A DNA stretch of 24,645 nucleotides, from the NCBI GenBank assembly GCA_040414485.1, contig JBEDUK010000003.1:1-24645 (forward strand). Direction: 5' to 3'. The notes below the pieces were generated by a model. That model was not told the origin of the DNA. It made no database searches and saw nothing but the letters and a program-made list of their open reading frames with translations. Source of the stretch: JBEDUK01 sp040414485. Lineage in GTDB: Bacteria; Actinomycetota; UBA4738. Shown here piece after piece: positions 1 through 7,687 of the stretch; the first letter of the stretch is position 1, and every line of letters begins with the position of its first letter. A program made the position numbers and the translations under genes.

Positions 1-1
1 G

Positions 2-349
2 GCGGACATGGTCGTCGCCCGCGCCGTCGACGGCGAACTTGGTGTCCTGCCGGGACATATGCCCATGCTGGTGCCGCTCGGCATCGGCGTTCTGGCGATC
101 GTGGACGGCGGGCAGCGCACCCAGGCCGCGGTGGACGGTGGGTTCCTGCACGTCGTGAGCGTGGGCGAGGACACGCGCGTGGACGTCCTGGCGGAGCATG
201 CGGAACTGGCCGGCGAGATCGACGTCTCGCACGCGAACCGTCGCCGCGAGGAGGCCGAACGCGCGCTGTCGCAGGGCGACTCCGACGAGGCGCGCGGCGA
301 GCTCGAGAAGGCGAACGCCCGGCTGAAGGCGACCGGTAGCGATCACTAA
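2..349 (+). CDS. atpC: ATP synthase F1 epsilon subunit, 5'-truncated by window edge
   Basis: This is the central-stalk epsilon subunit of F1Fo ATP synthase, which couples rotation to catalysis and restrains ATP hydrolysis. The reading frame is open from base 2, so the true start lies before the window. The visible part reads ADMVVARAVDGELGVLPGHMPML, the family's conserved beta-sandwich signature with the G-x-L/x-V-L-P-x-H core. The second half (EEAERALSQGDSDEARGELEKANARLKA) is the C-terminal helical hairpin typical of epsilon. The TAA stop is at 347-349. The rest of the atp operon should lie upstream. The assignment rests on this signature and on murA lying just downstream, as in many actinobacteria. 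Confidence 0.93.
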   Translation, partial: ADMVVARAVDGELGVLPGHMPMLVPLGIGVLAIVDGGQRTQAAVDGGFLHVVSVGEDTRVDVLAEHAELAGEIDVSHANRRREEAERALSQGDSDEARGELEKANARLKATGSDH

Positions 350-361
350 ACGCTCGGTGCC

Positions 362-835
362 GTGCGCACGACGCTGCTCGTCCCCGTCCCTGAGGCGCGT
401 GCGCTGCTCGACCGGGTCACCGGCGCGCCGTCCGACCCGCACGTAACCCTGGCGTTCCCGTTCCTGGAGGCGGAGGCGGTCACCGACGGGGTGCTAGCCG
501 CGCTTGGCGGACGGGTGGCTTCGGTTTCGGCGTTCGCGTTCTCGCTCTCCACGACGGTCCGGTTCGGGGAGGTTGTGTTCCTGTCGCCGGACCCGGCCGA
601 GCCATTCCGCGGCCTGGTGCGCGCGCTCGGGAGCGGCGAGCCGCCGTATGACATGCCGGTGACGGATATCTGGCCGCACGTCACGGTCGTTGCGCCCGCT
701 GCAGAGGTCGAACGGGTCCGGGCCGATCTCGAACCTGCGCTGCCGATGGCGTGTCGAGCGCGTGAGGTTCAATTGCGGGTCGACAATGGGATCGGTGGCT
801 GGCGCGTGATGGCCGCGTTCGACCTGCAGCCGTAG
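362..835 (+). CDS. 2H phosphoesterase / 2'-5' RNA ligase (LigT-like) family protein
   Basis: A 157-aa protein with the two H-x-T motifs that define the 2H phosphoesterase superfamily: H27-V-T29 (DPHVTLAFPF) and H106-V-T108 (WPHVTVVAPA). The spacing of about 80 residues fits a two-lobed fold with both His-Thr pairs in one active site. Relatives hydrolyse 2',3'-cyclic phosphates or act on 2'-5' phosphodiester bonds in RNA; the substrate here is unknown. The GTG start at 362 lies 12 bp after the atpC stop and has no clear Shine-Dalgarno sequence, so it may be read through from the atp operon. It ends 9 bp from the stop of the convergent gene at 845. The family is secure; the specific activity is not. 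Confidence 0.82.
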   Translation: MRTTLLVPVPEARALLDRVTGAPSDPHVTLAFPFLEAEAVTDGVLAALGGRVASVSAFAFSLSTTVRFGEVVFLSPDPAEPFRGLVRALGSGEPPYDMPVTDIWPHVTVVAPAAEVERVRADLEPALPMACRAREVQLRVDNGIGGWRVMAAFDLQP

Positions 836-844
836 CGCCGGCCG

Positions 845-1195
845 TTACGGCTCGAGGATGTCCGGATCGACGCCCTTGGCCGCCAAGACGGCTTTCGCCA
901 ACGTCCGCCACCGCTCGTACATCTCCATGTCTTTCCCGTTCGCCAGCGCCATCCGAGCGGCAAACCACACGTCCAGCGCGGGGATCGCAATCACCGAGGC
1001 GGGCATGGGGGTGGTGTCCGCAAGGAACCACGACCAACCCTGGTCCGTTCCAAGGAATCTGCGCCTGTACGCCTCATAGAAATCCCTCCGCCAGGTCACG
1101 CCGCAGGCCGCGCAGGTCCAGACCGTGCTCGCCGGGTCCCAATCGGAGCCGGGTTGGGGCGGATCGCACCGGTGCCGTTCTTGGATCAGCTCCAT
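845..1195 (-). CDS. Hypothetical protein with an N-terminal CxxC knuckle
   Basis: A 116-aa soluble protein that I do not recognise. Near the N-terminus it has His-x-Cys (ERHRCDPP), then WTCAACGVTW, a C-x2-C pair. Together these could form one small zinc knuckle. The rest is aromatic- and Arg-rich (FYEAYRRRFLG, WSWFLAD) and ends in a helical stretch (MEMYERWRTLAKAVLAAKG). The ATG at 1195 is preferred over an upstream TTG at 1213. Its promoter region faces murA and contains a perfect CGAAC-N4-GTTCG repeat at 1242-1255, with a GATAGA/TAGAAC -10-like element on the minus strand between the box and the gene. DNA-damage control is therefore possible. It could also be an unrelated accessory protein. 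Confidence 0.6.
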   Translation of the reverse strand: MELIQERHRCDPPQPGSDWDPASTVWTCAACGVTWRRDFYEAYRRRFLGTDQGWSWFLADTTPMPASVIAIPALDVWFAARMALANGKDMEMYERWRTLAKAVLAAKGVDPDILEP

Positions 1196-1241
1196 GCGTT
1201 GCGAGCGTAGCAACGCGCCGGTGCCGCAACCCCGGTTCTAT

Positions 1242-1255
1242 CGAACAGGAGTTCG
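1242..1255. promoter_or_regulatory. LexA (SOS)-like box in the divergent promoter region
   Basis: The sequence CGAAC-AGGA-GTTCG is a perfect 5-bp inverted repeat with a 4-bp spacer. It matches the actinobacterial/Gram-positive SOS box form CGAAC-N4-GTTCG. It is about 47 bp upstream of the minus-strand gene starting at 1195 and about 80 bp upstream of murA at 1335. A further GTTC half-site at 1235-1238 makes an overlapping GTTC-TATC-GAAC arrangement. On the minus strand it sits just upstream of a TAGAAC -10-like hexamer, a position suited to repressing that gene. Confidence 0.5.
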
Positions 1256-1322
1256 CTTGTTTATGGGTGCAATCACCACGACGGTGTTCGGGACAGAAGC
1301 TCCTTTCGGCGAAGTCCTCCCA

Positions 1323-1328
1323 TAGAAT
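1323..1328 (+). promoter_or_regulatory. -10 element of murA, probably giving a leaderless mRNA
   Basis: TAGAAT matches the actinobacterial TAnnnT -10 hexamer. It ends 6 nt before the GTG at 1335, which places the expected transcription start at or next to the start codon. No Shine-Dalgarno sequence precedes that GTG, which is consistent with leaderless translation. No convincing -35 was found. Confidence 0.4.
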
Positions 1329-1334
1329 CGCCGG

Positions 1335-2693
1335 GTGGATCGCCTCATCGTCACTGGTGGACGCCCTCTTCGCGGCACGGTCCGGATCAACGGCGCGAAG
1401 AACTCGGCTCTCAAACTGATGGCCGCAGCGCTGCTCGCGGACGGCACGACCGTGATCGAGGACGTCCCGCGGATCGCCGACACCGACACGATGGCCGCCG
1501 TCCTGGAGCACCTCGGCGCCCGCGTCGAGTGGAGCGACGGCGACGGCGACGGCGACACCCATGGCGACACCGACGGCGACACCAACGGCGACGGCGCTGG
1601 CCACCGACACGAGAGCCCCCGGATGCTCTCGCTCGGCACGTCGTCGGTGGACGAGACCGACACGCCGTACGAGCTCGTCCAGCAGATGCGGGCCTCGATC
1701 GTCGTTCTCGGCCCACTGCTCGCCAGGAAGGGCCGTGCCCGCGTCGCGAGGCCGGGTGGCTGCAACATCGGCTCGCGAGGCATCGACCTGCACCTGAAGG
1801 GCCTCGAGCGGATGGGTGCCGAATTCGGCATCGAGCACGGCTACATCGACGGGCGCGCACCCGCGACCGGCTTGACCGGCGCCGTCGTCTCCTTGGACTT
1901 CCCGAGCGTCGGAGCCACCGAGAACGTGCTGATGGCGGCCGTCCTCGCCCGCGGAACGACCGTGATCGAGAACGCCGCACGCGAGCCGGACATCCAGGAT
2001 CTGGCGCTCATGTTGATCGAGATGGGCGCCAGGATCGACGGCGTCGGCACCGCCGTCATCGAGATCGAGGGCGTCGACGAACTCACGCCCACGAGGCACC
2101 GGGTGATCCCCGACCGGATCGAAGCCGGCACGTTCGCCATCGCCGCATGCGCGACCCGGGGCGACCTCGTTCTGCAGAACGCCCGCCCCGATCACATGGA
2201 TCTGGCGCTCGCGAAGCTCGCCGACGCCGGAGCGCTGATCGACATCGTGAGCGACGGCGTTCGGATCAGGATGCACGACCGCCCGACCGCGGCCGACTTC
2301 GTCACGCTTCCGTACCCGGGGTTCCCGACCGACCTGCAACCGCAGATGATGGCCATGCTGGCCACGGCCGACGGCACGAGCATCGCCACGGAGAACGTCT
2401 TCGAGGGGCGGTTCATGTTCGTCGACGAGCTCAACCGCATGGGCGCGGACATCCGGACCGAGGGCCATCACGCGGTCGTCCGAGGGGTCGATCGTCTCCA
2501 GGCGGCGCCCGTCCGCGCGCTGGACATCAGGGCCGGGGCGGCGATGGTGATCGCGGCGCTCGGAGCGGACGGCACGACGGAGATCGCGGACATGCACCAC
2601 GTGGACCGGGGCTACGAGGACTTCGAGGAGCGGCTGGCGGCCCTCGGCGCCGAGGTGCACCGGGAACGGTCGCTGTTCGCATCTCCGCTGTGA
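1335..2693 (+). CDS. murA: UDP-N-acetylglucosamine 1-carboxyvinyltransferase (MurA)
   Basis: MurA transfers enolpyruvate from PEP to UDP-GlcNAc, the first committed cytoplasmic step of peptidoglycan synthesis and the target of fosfomycin. The N-terminal NGAKNSALKLMAA motif carries the conserved Lys-Asn. The active-site loop is RPGGCNIGSR with the catalytic cysteine at residue 143 (C115 in E. coli), so it is not the Cys-to-Asp type. FPTDLQP and DIRAGAA near the C-terminus match other active-site segments. At 452 aa it is about 30 longer than usual. The excess is a Gly-Asp-Thr repeat at roughly residues 67-97, a position expected to be a surface loop. Its stop overlaps the GTG of the next gene (GTGA), indicating translational coupling. 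Confidence 0.96.
   Translation: MDRLIVTGGRPLRGTVRINGAKNSALKLMAAALLADGTTVIEDVPRIADTDTMAAVLEHLGARVEWSDGDGDGDTHGDTDGDTNGDGAGHRHESPRMLSLGTSSVDETDTPYELVQQMRASIVVLGPLLARKGRARVARPGGCNIGSRGIDLHLKGLERMGAEFGIEHGYIDGRAPATGLTGAVVSLDFPSVGATENVLMAAVLARGTTVIENAAREPDIQDLALMLIEMGARIDGVGTAVIEIEGVDELTPTRHRVIPDRIEAGTFAIAACATRGDLVLQNARPDHMDLALAKLADAGALIDIVSDGVRIRMHDRPTAADFVTLPYPGFPTDLQPQMMAMLATADGTSIATENVFEGRFMFVDELNRMGADIRTEGHHAVVRGVDRLQAAPVRALDIRAGAAMVIAALGADGTTEIADMHHVDRGYEDFEERLAALGAEVHRERSLFASPL
1536..1600 (+). repeat. GGCGAC hexamer-rich repeat inside murA
   Basis: A run of GGCGAC units, partly interrupted by ACC/CAT/AAC codons, encodes alternating Gly-Asp with Thr from D68 to about G89. It looks like microsatellite-type expansion. 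It is in frame and leaves the MurA frame intact on both sides. Confidence 0.75.
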
Positions 2694-4798
2694 CCGACCG
2701 GCGGCCACGCCGCCGCGAGACGCCACGCCCGATGCTCCGACGGTTCCGCCGCATGGCGCTCGCCATGGTCGCGGGCGTGCTGGTGGTCGCAGGTGGGATG
2801 GCGCTGGCCGGGCCGGCGGCCGCGGCCCCTGCCCGCGCCCTTCCCCGGCAGGGGCAGGCGATCATGTTCGTGATCGACGGCGTCTCCGTCCCCGAGCTGA
2901 CGGCGGTGCCGACCTTCCGCCAACTGGCCAGGTCTGGGGGGCTCGGCCTGATGACCACTCATGTGCCGAGCGGACCGGCAAACCGAATAACGTCAAGTTA
3001 CCTTACGATCGGTGCCGGTGCTCCGCTGGCGGACCGAACCTCCCTTCTGGTGCGCCTGATGGCGCGCGTGCTGAGCGACGCCGGTGTCGCGGTGTGTTCG
3101 GACCCGCCGGGTCCTCCGCAGAACTACATCGGAGGCGGCGGCTGCGCCGCAACCGGCACGGCCGCAGCGAAGGCCACCGTCGTCCGCCTCACCCCTCCCG
3201 TCGGCTCGCCGCAAGCGCGCGCCGCGGCTCTGCGGAGGGACGCCGGCGTCGTGCATTCGGCCGTCGCCGCGCTCGGCGACGCGCGGGCGCTGGTGATGGT
3301 CGTGGTCCCCGCCCCGTCGACCTCGATGGCCCAACGGGGTGACGAGGTCACCCCGTTGATCGTCGCGGAGGGACGCGCGTCGCAACTCCTGCCGAAGCCG
3401 AACGGCGCGGTCCACGCGCTCACGTCGGCCAGCACACGCCGGAACGGCCTGGTGGCGAACACGGACGTCGCCCCGACGTTTCTGGGGTTCTTCGGCGTCC
3501 CGGTCCCATCGGACATGGCCGGCAACCCGATCCGGCTCACCTCGGCTGCCGCGCCGTTCGGCCTGTATCGGACCGAACTGCAGTACCGGCACATCCGGTT
3601 CCCGATCCAGATCGTCGAACTGGCCTTCGTCGTGGCCGCAGGTGTCATCGCGATCGCAACCCTGATCAGGCTCCGCTCGCAGCGCACGATCACCGTGCGC
3701 GCCGCCCGGTGGCTGAGGTTCTTCATGTTCGCCGCGGTCGCGTATCCCATCGCGATCCTCTCAGGCGGCACGTTGCCGCGGCTCACGGTCCTGTTCGCGG
3801 TCGCGTGGCTCGTGCTCCTGTCGGCCGGCCTGGGCTGGCTGGCCACGCTCGTGCGCTATCCCGGGCCGTATCCGGGATTCGGATTCCTCGGCGCCGTCGG
3901 GCTGGGCTTCATCGCGCTCGATCTGTTCACGGGCGGCCACGCGCTCCGGCTGCCGCTGGTCGGCGGGGTGATGTTCGACGGCGTGCGTTTCTACGGAATG
4001 CCGAACTTCGCGATCTCTCCGCTGCTCGCCAGCGCGCTGTTCGTCGCCGCGGGCCTGAGCATCTGGTGGGGAACGGCCCTGCTGGTCGGTGCGGCGTTCC
4101 TCGCCGGCCTGCCGTGGTTCGGCACGGACATCGGGGGAGCGGCCACACTGTTCGTCGCGGCCGGGCTGTGGTTCGGTGCGCGGCGAGCCCGAGGCCGCAT
4201 GCGGCCGTCGATCGCCGGGTTCGGCGCGGCGTTCGTGCTGGCCGGGACGGCGCTGGTCCTGCTTGCGAACCGCTTCCTCGCCGTGACGCCGACCCATGCC
4301 ACGCGCTTCGTCGCCGAGGTGGGCGGTAACGTCTCGACGTTCTTCGGCACGGCCGCGCATCGCCTGAGCGTGGGTGGGCATCTGCTGGTGAGCGATCCCG
4401 CCGTGCTGATCCCGATGGCCGGCGTGCTCGTGGTCCTCGTCCTGGCCGCGCGGCGGCCGGAACCGTTGCGGCAGGCGCTCCGCGATCGCGTCTGGCGGAG
4501 CCTCATCGTGATGCTGTCCGTTTCGGCGCTGTTCGCGTACCTGGCGAACGACACCGGGTCGACGGCCGCGTCGCCCGCGTTCCTGTACGGAATGGCGGCG
4601 CTGGTCGTCCCGGCGCTGGCGGTGTTCGAGGGCGAGCCCCCGCCCAAACGCCGCGCACCGCCCAGGAGAAAGCCCGACCAGCGCGCACCTGCGGCGGACG
4701 CCGAGGCCGTTGCGGTCGGCGCCGGCATCGCGGCGACATCGGCCGACCGGGCTCAGCAGGCTCGCCGCCGGCGGCGGAAGCGGGGCAGGCGGCGGTGA
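2690..4798 (+). CDS. Membrane-anchored alkaline-phosphatase-fold protein with polytopic C-terminal domain
   Basis: A 702-aa envelope protein. An N-terminal hydrophobic segment (about residues 20-45, a signal or anchor ending in AGPAAAAP) precedes a domain with alkaline-phosphatase-superfamily signatures: IMFVIDGV (about 57-63), RITSSYLTIGAG where the nucleophile should lie, DEVTPLIV, and TRRNGLVANTDVAPTFL with Asp259. About ten hydrophobic helices follow (about 305-650), then a basic, Ala/Arg-rich tail. The His residues that normally complete the metal site (for example before TDVAPT) are absent, so catalysis is uncertain. GTG 2690 overlaps the murA stop; ATG 2732 is an alternative start. Coupling to murA suggests a cell-envelope role. 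I recognise the family pattern but know of no assigned function. Confidence 0.72.
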   Translation: MTDRRPRRRETPRPMLRRFRRMALAMVAGVLVVAGGMALAGPAAAAPARALPRQGQAIMFVIDGVSVPELTAVPTFRQLARSGGLGLMTTHVPSGPANRITSSYLTIGAGAPLADRTSLLVRLMARVLSDAGVAVCSDPPGPPQNYIGGGGCAATGTAAAKATVVRLTPPVGSPQARAAALRRDAGVVHSAVAALGDARALVMVVVPAPSTSMAQRGDEVTPLIVAEGRASQLLPKPNGAVHALTSASTRRNGLVANTDVAPTFLGFFGVPVPSDMAGNPIRLTSAAAPFGLYRTELQYRHIRFPIQIVELAFVVAAGVIAIATLIRLRSQRTITVRAARWLRFFMFAAVAYPIAILSGGTLPRLTVLFAVAWLVLLSAGLGWLATLVRYPGPYPGFGFLGAVGLGFIALDLFTGGHALRLPLVGGVMFDGVRFYGMPNFAISPLLASALFVAAGLSIWWGTALLVGAAFLAGLPWFGTDIGGAATLFVAAGLWFGARRARGRMRPSIAGFGAAFVLAGTALVLLANRFLAVTPTHATRFVAEVGGNVSTFFGTAAHRLSVGGHLLVSDPAVLIPMAGVLVVLVLAARRPEPLRQALRDRVWRSLIVMLSVSALFAYLANDTGSTAASPAFLYGMAALVVPALAVFEGEPPPKRRAPPRRKPDQRAPAADAEAVAVGAGIAATSADRAQQARRRRRKRGRRR

Positions 4799-5952
4799 GC
4801 GATTCCGTCGAACTCATCTGGATCGGGGCCGACGGGCCTCTGTACGACCATGGTCCGCAGCACCCGCTCCGCCCGGCGCGGGTCTTCCTCACGCGCGACC
4901 TGATCCACTCGTTCGGCCTGGTGGATGGCGTGAGGGTTCGCGAGACGCCCGGGCGCGCCGCGACCGAGGAGGAGATCCTGCTGGTCCACTCCGAGCGCTA
5001 CGTGGACGCGGTGACGCGAGCGGGGCACTTCGAACACGGCGACTGGGGGCGTTTCGGCTTCGGTCCCGGTGACAATCCGATCTTCGCCGACATGCACGAG
5101 GCATCGGCCCGCGTCGCCGGCTCCAGTCTCGCCGCCGCCGAGGCGGTGTGGAGCGGCCGCGCGCAGCACGCGTTCAACCCGGCCGGCGGCCTGCACCACG
5201 CCATGCCGGAGCGTGCCAGCGGGTTCTGCGTGTACGACGATCCCGCGATCGCCATCCGCTGGCTGCTCGAACACGGAGCGCGGCGGATCGCGTACGTGGA
5301 CGTGGACGTGCACCACGGCGACGGGCCGCAGGCGATCTTCTACGACGAGCCGCGGGTGCTGACCATCTCCCTGCACGAGGACGGCCGGTTCCTGTTCCCT
5401 GGGACCGGCTTCGTCGACGAGATGGGCCGGGGCGACGCCGTGGCGACGAAGGTGAACGTCCCGATGATGCCCTACACGGGCGACTCGTCCTGGCTCTGGG
5501 CGTTCCGGAAGGTCGTCGTGCCGCTCGTCACGCGGTGGGAGCCGGACGTCCTGGTGACGCAGCTGGGCTGCGACACCCATCACACCGATCCGCTGGCGAA
5601 CATGAACCTGACCACGGCCGCATACCGCGAGACGGCCGCCGTCCTGCACCGGCTGGCGCACGATGCGGCCGGCGGCCGATGGGTGGCGACCGGCGGCGGA
5701 GGCTACCAGTGGGCGCGCGTGGTTCCCAGGGCGTGGGCGCTGTACTTCGCCGAGATGGCCGACCGGGCGGCGGTGCTTCCCGACGCCCTGCCGAAGGAGT
5801 GGCTCGCCGTGGCCGGACGCGAGGCGGACGTCGAGACCCTGCCGAAGACCCTGTCGGAGCACGCCGTGGACGCCCGCGGCAACGAGGGTGCAGCGGGCTG
5901 GGTCGTGGACGAGGTGAAGCGTAAGATCTTCCCTCGCCACGACCTCGACTAG
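4795..5952 (+). CDS. acuC: AcuC-like histone deacetylase family protein
   Basis: A 385-aa zinc-dependent deacylase of the arginase/deacetylase fold. The key elements are the His pair H134-H135 (GGLHHAMP), the metal-binding stretch D169-V-D171-V-H173-H174-G-D-G, a second metal Asp at D260 (LGCDTHHTDP), and the transition-state Tyr304 in GGGGYQW. Bacterial AcuC enzymes remove acetyl groups from lysines, classically reactivating acetyl-CoA synthetase; other members deacetylate small amines. The GTG start overlaps the previous stop (GTGA), so it belongs to the murA transcript. No acetyl-CoA synthetase or acetyltransferase is nearby, although an acyl-CoA ligase lies 9 kb downstream. The fold and catalytic set are secure; the substrate is inferred. 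Confidence 0.88.
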   Translation: MSDSVELIWIGADGPLYDHGPQHPLRPARVFLTRDLIHSFGLVDGVRVRETPGRAATEEEILLVHSERYVDAVTRAGHFEHGDWGRFGFGPGDNPIFADMHEASARVAGSSLAAAEAVWSGRAQHAFNPAGGLHHAMPERASGFCVYDDPAIAIRWLLEHGARRIAYVDVDVHHGDGPQAIFYDEPRVLTISLHEDGRFLFPGTGFVDEMGRGDAVATKVNVPMMPYTGDSSWLWAFRKVVVPLVTRWEPDVLVTQLGCDTHHTDPLANMNLTTAAYRETAAVLHRLAHDAAGGRWVATGGGGYQWARVVPRAWALYFAEMADRAAVLPDALPKEWLAVAGREADVETLPKTLSEHAVDARGNEGAAGWVVDEVKRKIFPRHDLD

Positions 5953-5972
5953 AAGGAGCGGCACGGCGGGAG

Positions 5973-6812
5973 TCAGGTCCCGTTCGTCGGCGTCGTCGGC
6001 GGTCCCTGCGCGGGCGAGGGTCGCACGGAGCCCTTCGTGGCCTGATACAGGCCGAATCGATACAGGCGCGGCATCAGGACCCGGGCGGCCTGGCCGGCGG
6101 CCAGCAGCCTGGGCACGGAGACCTCCGGCCCCATGCCCTTACGGACGACCTCGAGGATCACGTTCGCGATCCGTTCGGGCTGCATGACGCGGACGCCGCG
6201 GCCGTCCGCGTCGGTATGGGGGAAGCGCTCGGTGGCGACCAGCCCGGGGTTCACGGCAGTCACGAGCACGCCCGTGGGCCTGATCTCCATGGAGAGCGCC
6301 TCGCTGAACGCAACGACGCCGTGTTTCGTCGCGCTGTACACCGCCGATCCCGGGATGGCGTACCGGCCGGCCAGCGACGCGATGTTCACGACGTGCCCGC
6401 TTCCGCGTTCGACCATCCCAGGCAGGAACGCGTGCGTGCCCCAGATCACGCCCATGAGGTTCGTTCGAACCACGTCGTCGATGGTTTCCGCCGACAAGGA
6501 CAGGAAGCGGCCGCCTCCGGGCACGCCTGCGTTGTTGACCAGCACGTCACAGCGTCCGAACCGCTCGATCACCGTGTCACGGAGGGCCTCGATCGACGCC
6601 CGATCGCGCACGTCGCAGGCGGCCGCGAGCGCCGCGCCGCCGCGGCGCGTGATCTCCGCGACGAGCGTGTCCAGCCGTTCGACCCGGCGGGCGGCGGCGA
6701 CCACGGTCGCGCCTGCCGAGGCGAATCGCCACGCGGTCGACCAGCCGATCCCCGCCGAGGCGCCGGTCACCACGACGACCGCGCCGCGAACCTCCATCCC
6801 GCGCGAGGCCAT
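5973..6812 (-). CDS. SDR family NAD(P)-dependent oxidoreductase
   Basis: A 279-aa classical short-chain dehydrogenase. It has the nucleotide-binding TGASAGIG near the N-terminus, the NNAG motif, the catalytic Ser in NIASLAG and YSATK as the Y-x3-K dyad. The arginines after strand 2 (AARRVERLD) suggest NADP(H) preference. The C-terminus is extended (PRLLAAGQAARVLMPRLYRFGLY), as in membrane-associated or acyl-substrate SDRs. ATG 6812 follows the upstream SDR gene by 17 bp, with AGGGG upstream; ATG 6797, five codons in, is an alternative start. It is the second gene of a two-SDR minus-strand operon and converges on acuC with a 20-bp gap. The substrate cannot be told. Confidence 0.88.
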   Translation of the reverse strand: MASRGMEVRGAVVVVTGASAGIGWSTAWRFASAGATVVAAARRVERLDTLVAEITRRGGAALAAACDVRDRASIEALRDTVIERFGRCDVLVNNAGVPGGGRFLSLSAETIDDVVRTNLMGVIWGTHAFLPGMVERGSGHVVNIASLAGRYAIPGSAVYSATKHGVVAFSEALSMEIRPTGVLVTAVNPGLVATERFPHTDADGRGVRVMQPERIANVILEVVRKGMGPEVSVPRLLAAGQAARVLMPRLYRFGLYQATKGSVRPSPAQGPPTTPTNGT

Positions 6813-6829
6813 GCCCGGCCCAGGGCCCC

Positions 6830-7621
6830 TCAGCCCAGCCCGCCGAGCGCCGACGTCGTCTGGCCGCCGTCGGCCACCAGCACCGACCCGGTGATGAACG
6901 ACGCCGCCGGTGAGCACAGGAACAGCGCCGCCGCCGCGATCTCCTCCGGGCGCCCCCACCGTCCCATCGGGATCGAGTCCAGGATGCCCCGCTCGACCTC
7001 CGGAATGGCTCGAAGCGATTCGTTGATCGGCGTGTCCACCCACCCCGGCGCGACGGCGTTCACCCGCACGCCCGAGGTGGCCCATTCGCGGGCAACCGTC
7101 CTGGTGAAGTGGATCATCGCGGCCTTCGCGTCGCCGTAGTACGCCTCTCCCGGTGTGGCGATGATGCCGGCGACCGAGGCCACGTTCAGCACGCAGCCGG
7201 ACCGTTTCTGCAGCAGCACGGCGCCGGCTGCCTTGGTCACGAAGACGGCGCTCATGTAGTTCACGCGGAAGTACTTCTCGAACCCGTCGATGCGTGCGTC
7301 GGCCAGGCTGGACATGAACGGGGCCGCGCCGGCGTTGTTCACCACGATGTCGATCGTCCCGAACTCGGCGACTACCCGGTCGACCAGCGCCTGGACCTGG
7401 TTGAGGTCCATCACGTCCGTGGGGACCGCGACCGCCCGCCCGCCGGAAACCGTGATCGCCTCGACCGTCGCCTCGAGGGCCTCCGCCCGCCGGCCCGCGA
7501 CCGCCACCGACGCGCCGACGCCCGCGAACGCCTCTGCGATGGCTCGTCCGATCCCGCTTCCGCCTCCCGTCACGATCGCCGTCTGGCCGTCCAGGCGGAA
7601 GTCGGGCACCTCACCGGGCAT
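6830..7621 (-). CDS. SDR family oxidoreductase (FabG-like)
   Basis: A 263-aa classical SDR with TGGGSGIG, VNNAGAA, the catalytic Ser in NVASVAG and Y-G-D-A-K as the Y-x3-K dyad. The ending ITGSVLVADGGQ is the typical FabG/glucose-1-dehydrogenase C-terminal signature. AGRRAEALEAT after strand 2 suggests NADP(H). ATG 7621 is chosen because GAGGAGG (7630-7636 on the minus strand) sits 8 nt upstream; the open frame before it is spurious. It heads the two-gene SDR operon and is divergent from the gene at 7688, with 66 bp between the starts. Fatty-acyl, steroid or sugar substrates are all possible. Confidence 0.9.
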   Translation of the reverse strand: MPGEVPDFRLDGQTAIVTGGGSGIGRAIAEAFAGVGASVAVAGRRAEALEATVEAITVSGGRAVAVPTDVMDLNQVQALVDRVVAEFGTIDIVVNNAGAAPFMSSLADARIDGFEKYFRVNYMSAVFVTKAAGAVLLQKRSGCVLNVASVAGIIATPGEAYYGDAKAAMIHFTRTVAREWATSGVRVNAVAPGWVDTPINESLRAIPEVERGILDSIPMGRWGRPEEIAAAALFLCSPAASFITGSVLVADGGQTTSALGGLG

Positions 7622-7687
7622 TCGCGAATCCTCCTCTACCATCGACCGGGTCGTCATCCAAGCCGGCGTCCCACAGGGACACGAGCC
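7622..7687. promoter_or_regulatory. Divergent promoter region between SDR operon and phosphatase-like gene
   Basis: This 66-bp interval separates two divergent starts. It holds the GAGGAGG ribosome site for the minus-strand SDR and AGGGA about 9 nt upstream of GTG 7688 on the plus strand. No clear -10/-35 pair or operator repeat was recognised. Confidence 0.4.

Noticed and set aside
1074..2726. Long minus-strand open frame (550 codons) opposite murA
   Set aside because: It is the antisense shadow of murA. The predicted protein is Arg/His/Asp-rich with no family motif, while the plus strand encodes an unmistakable MurA.
4753..5964. Minus-strand open frame of about 400 codons opposite acuC
   Set aside because: Antisense shadow. 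The plus strand has all the catalytic motifs of an AcuC-like deacetylase in order.
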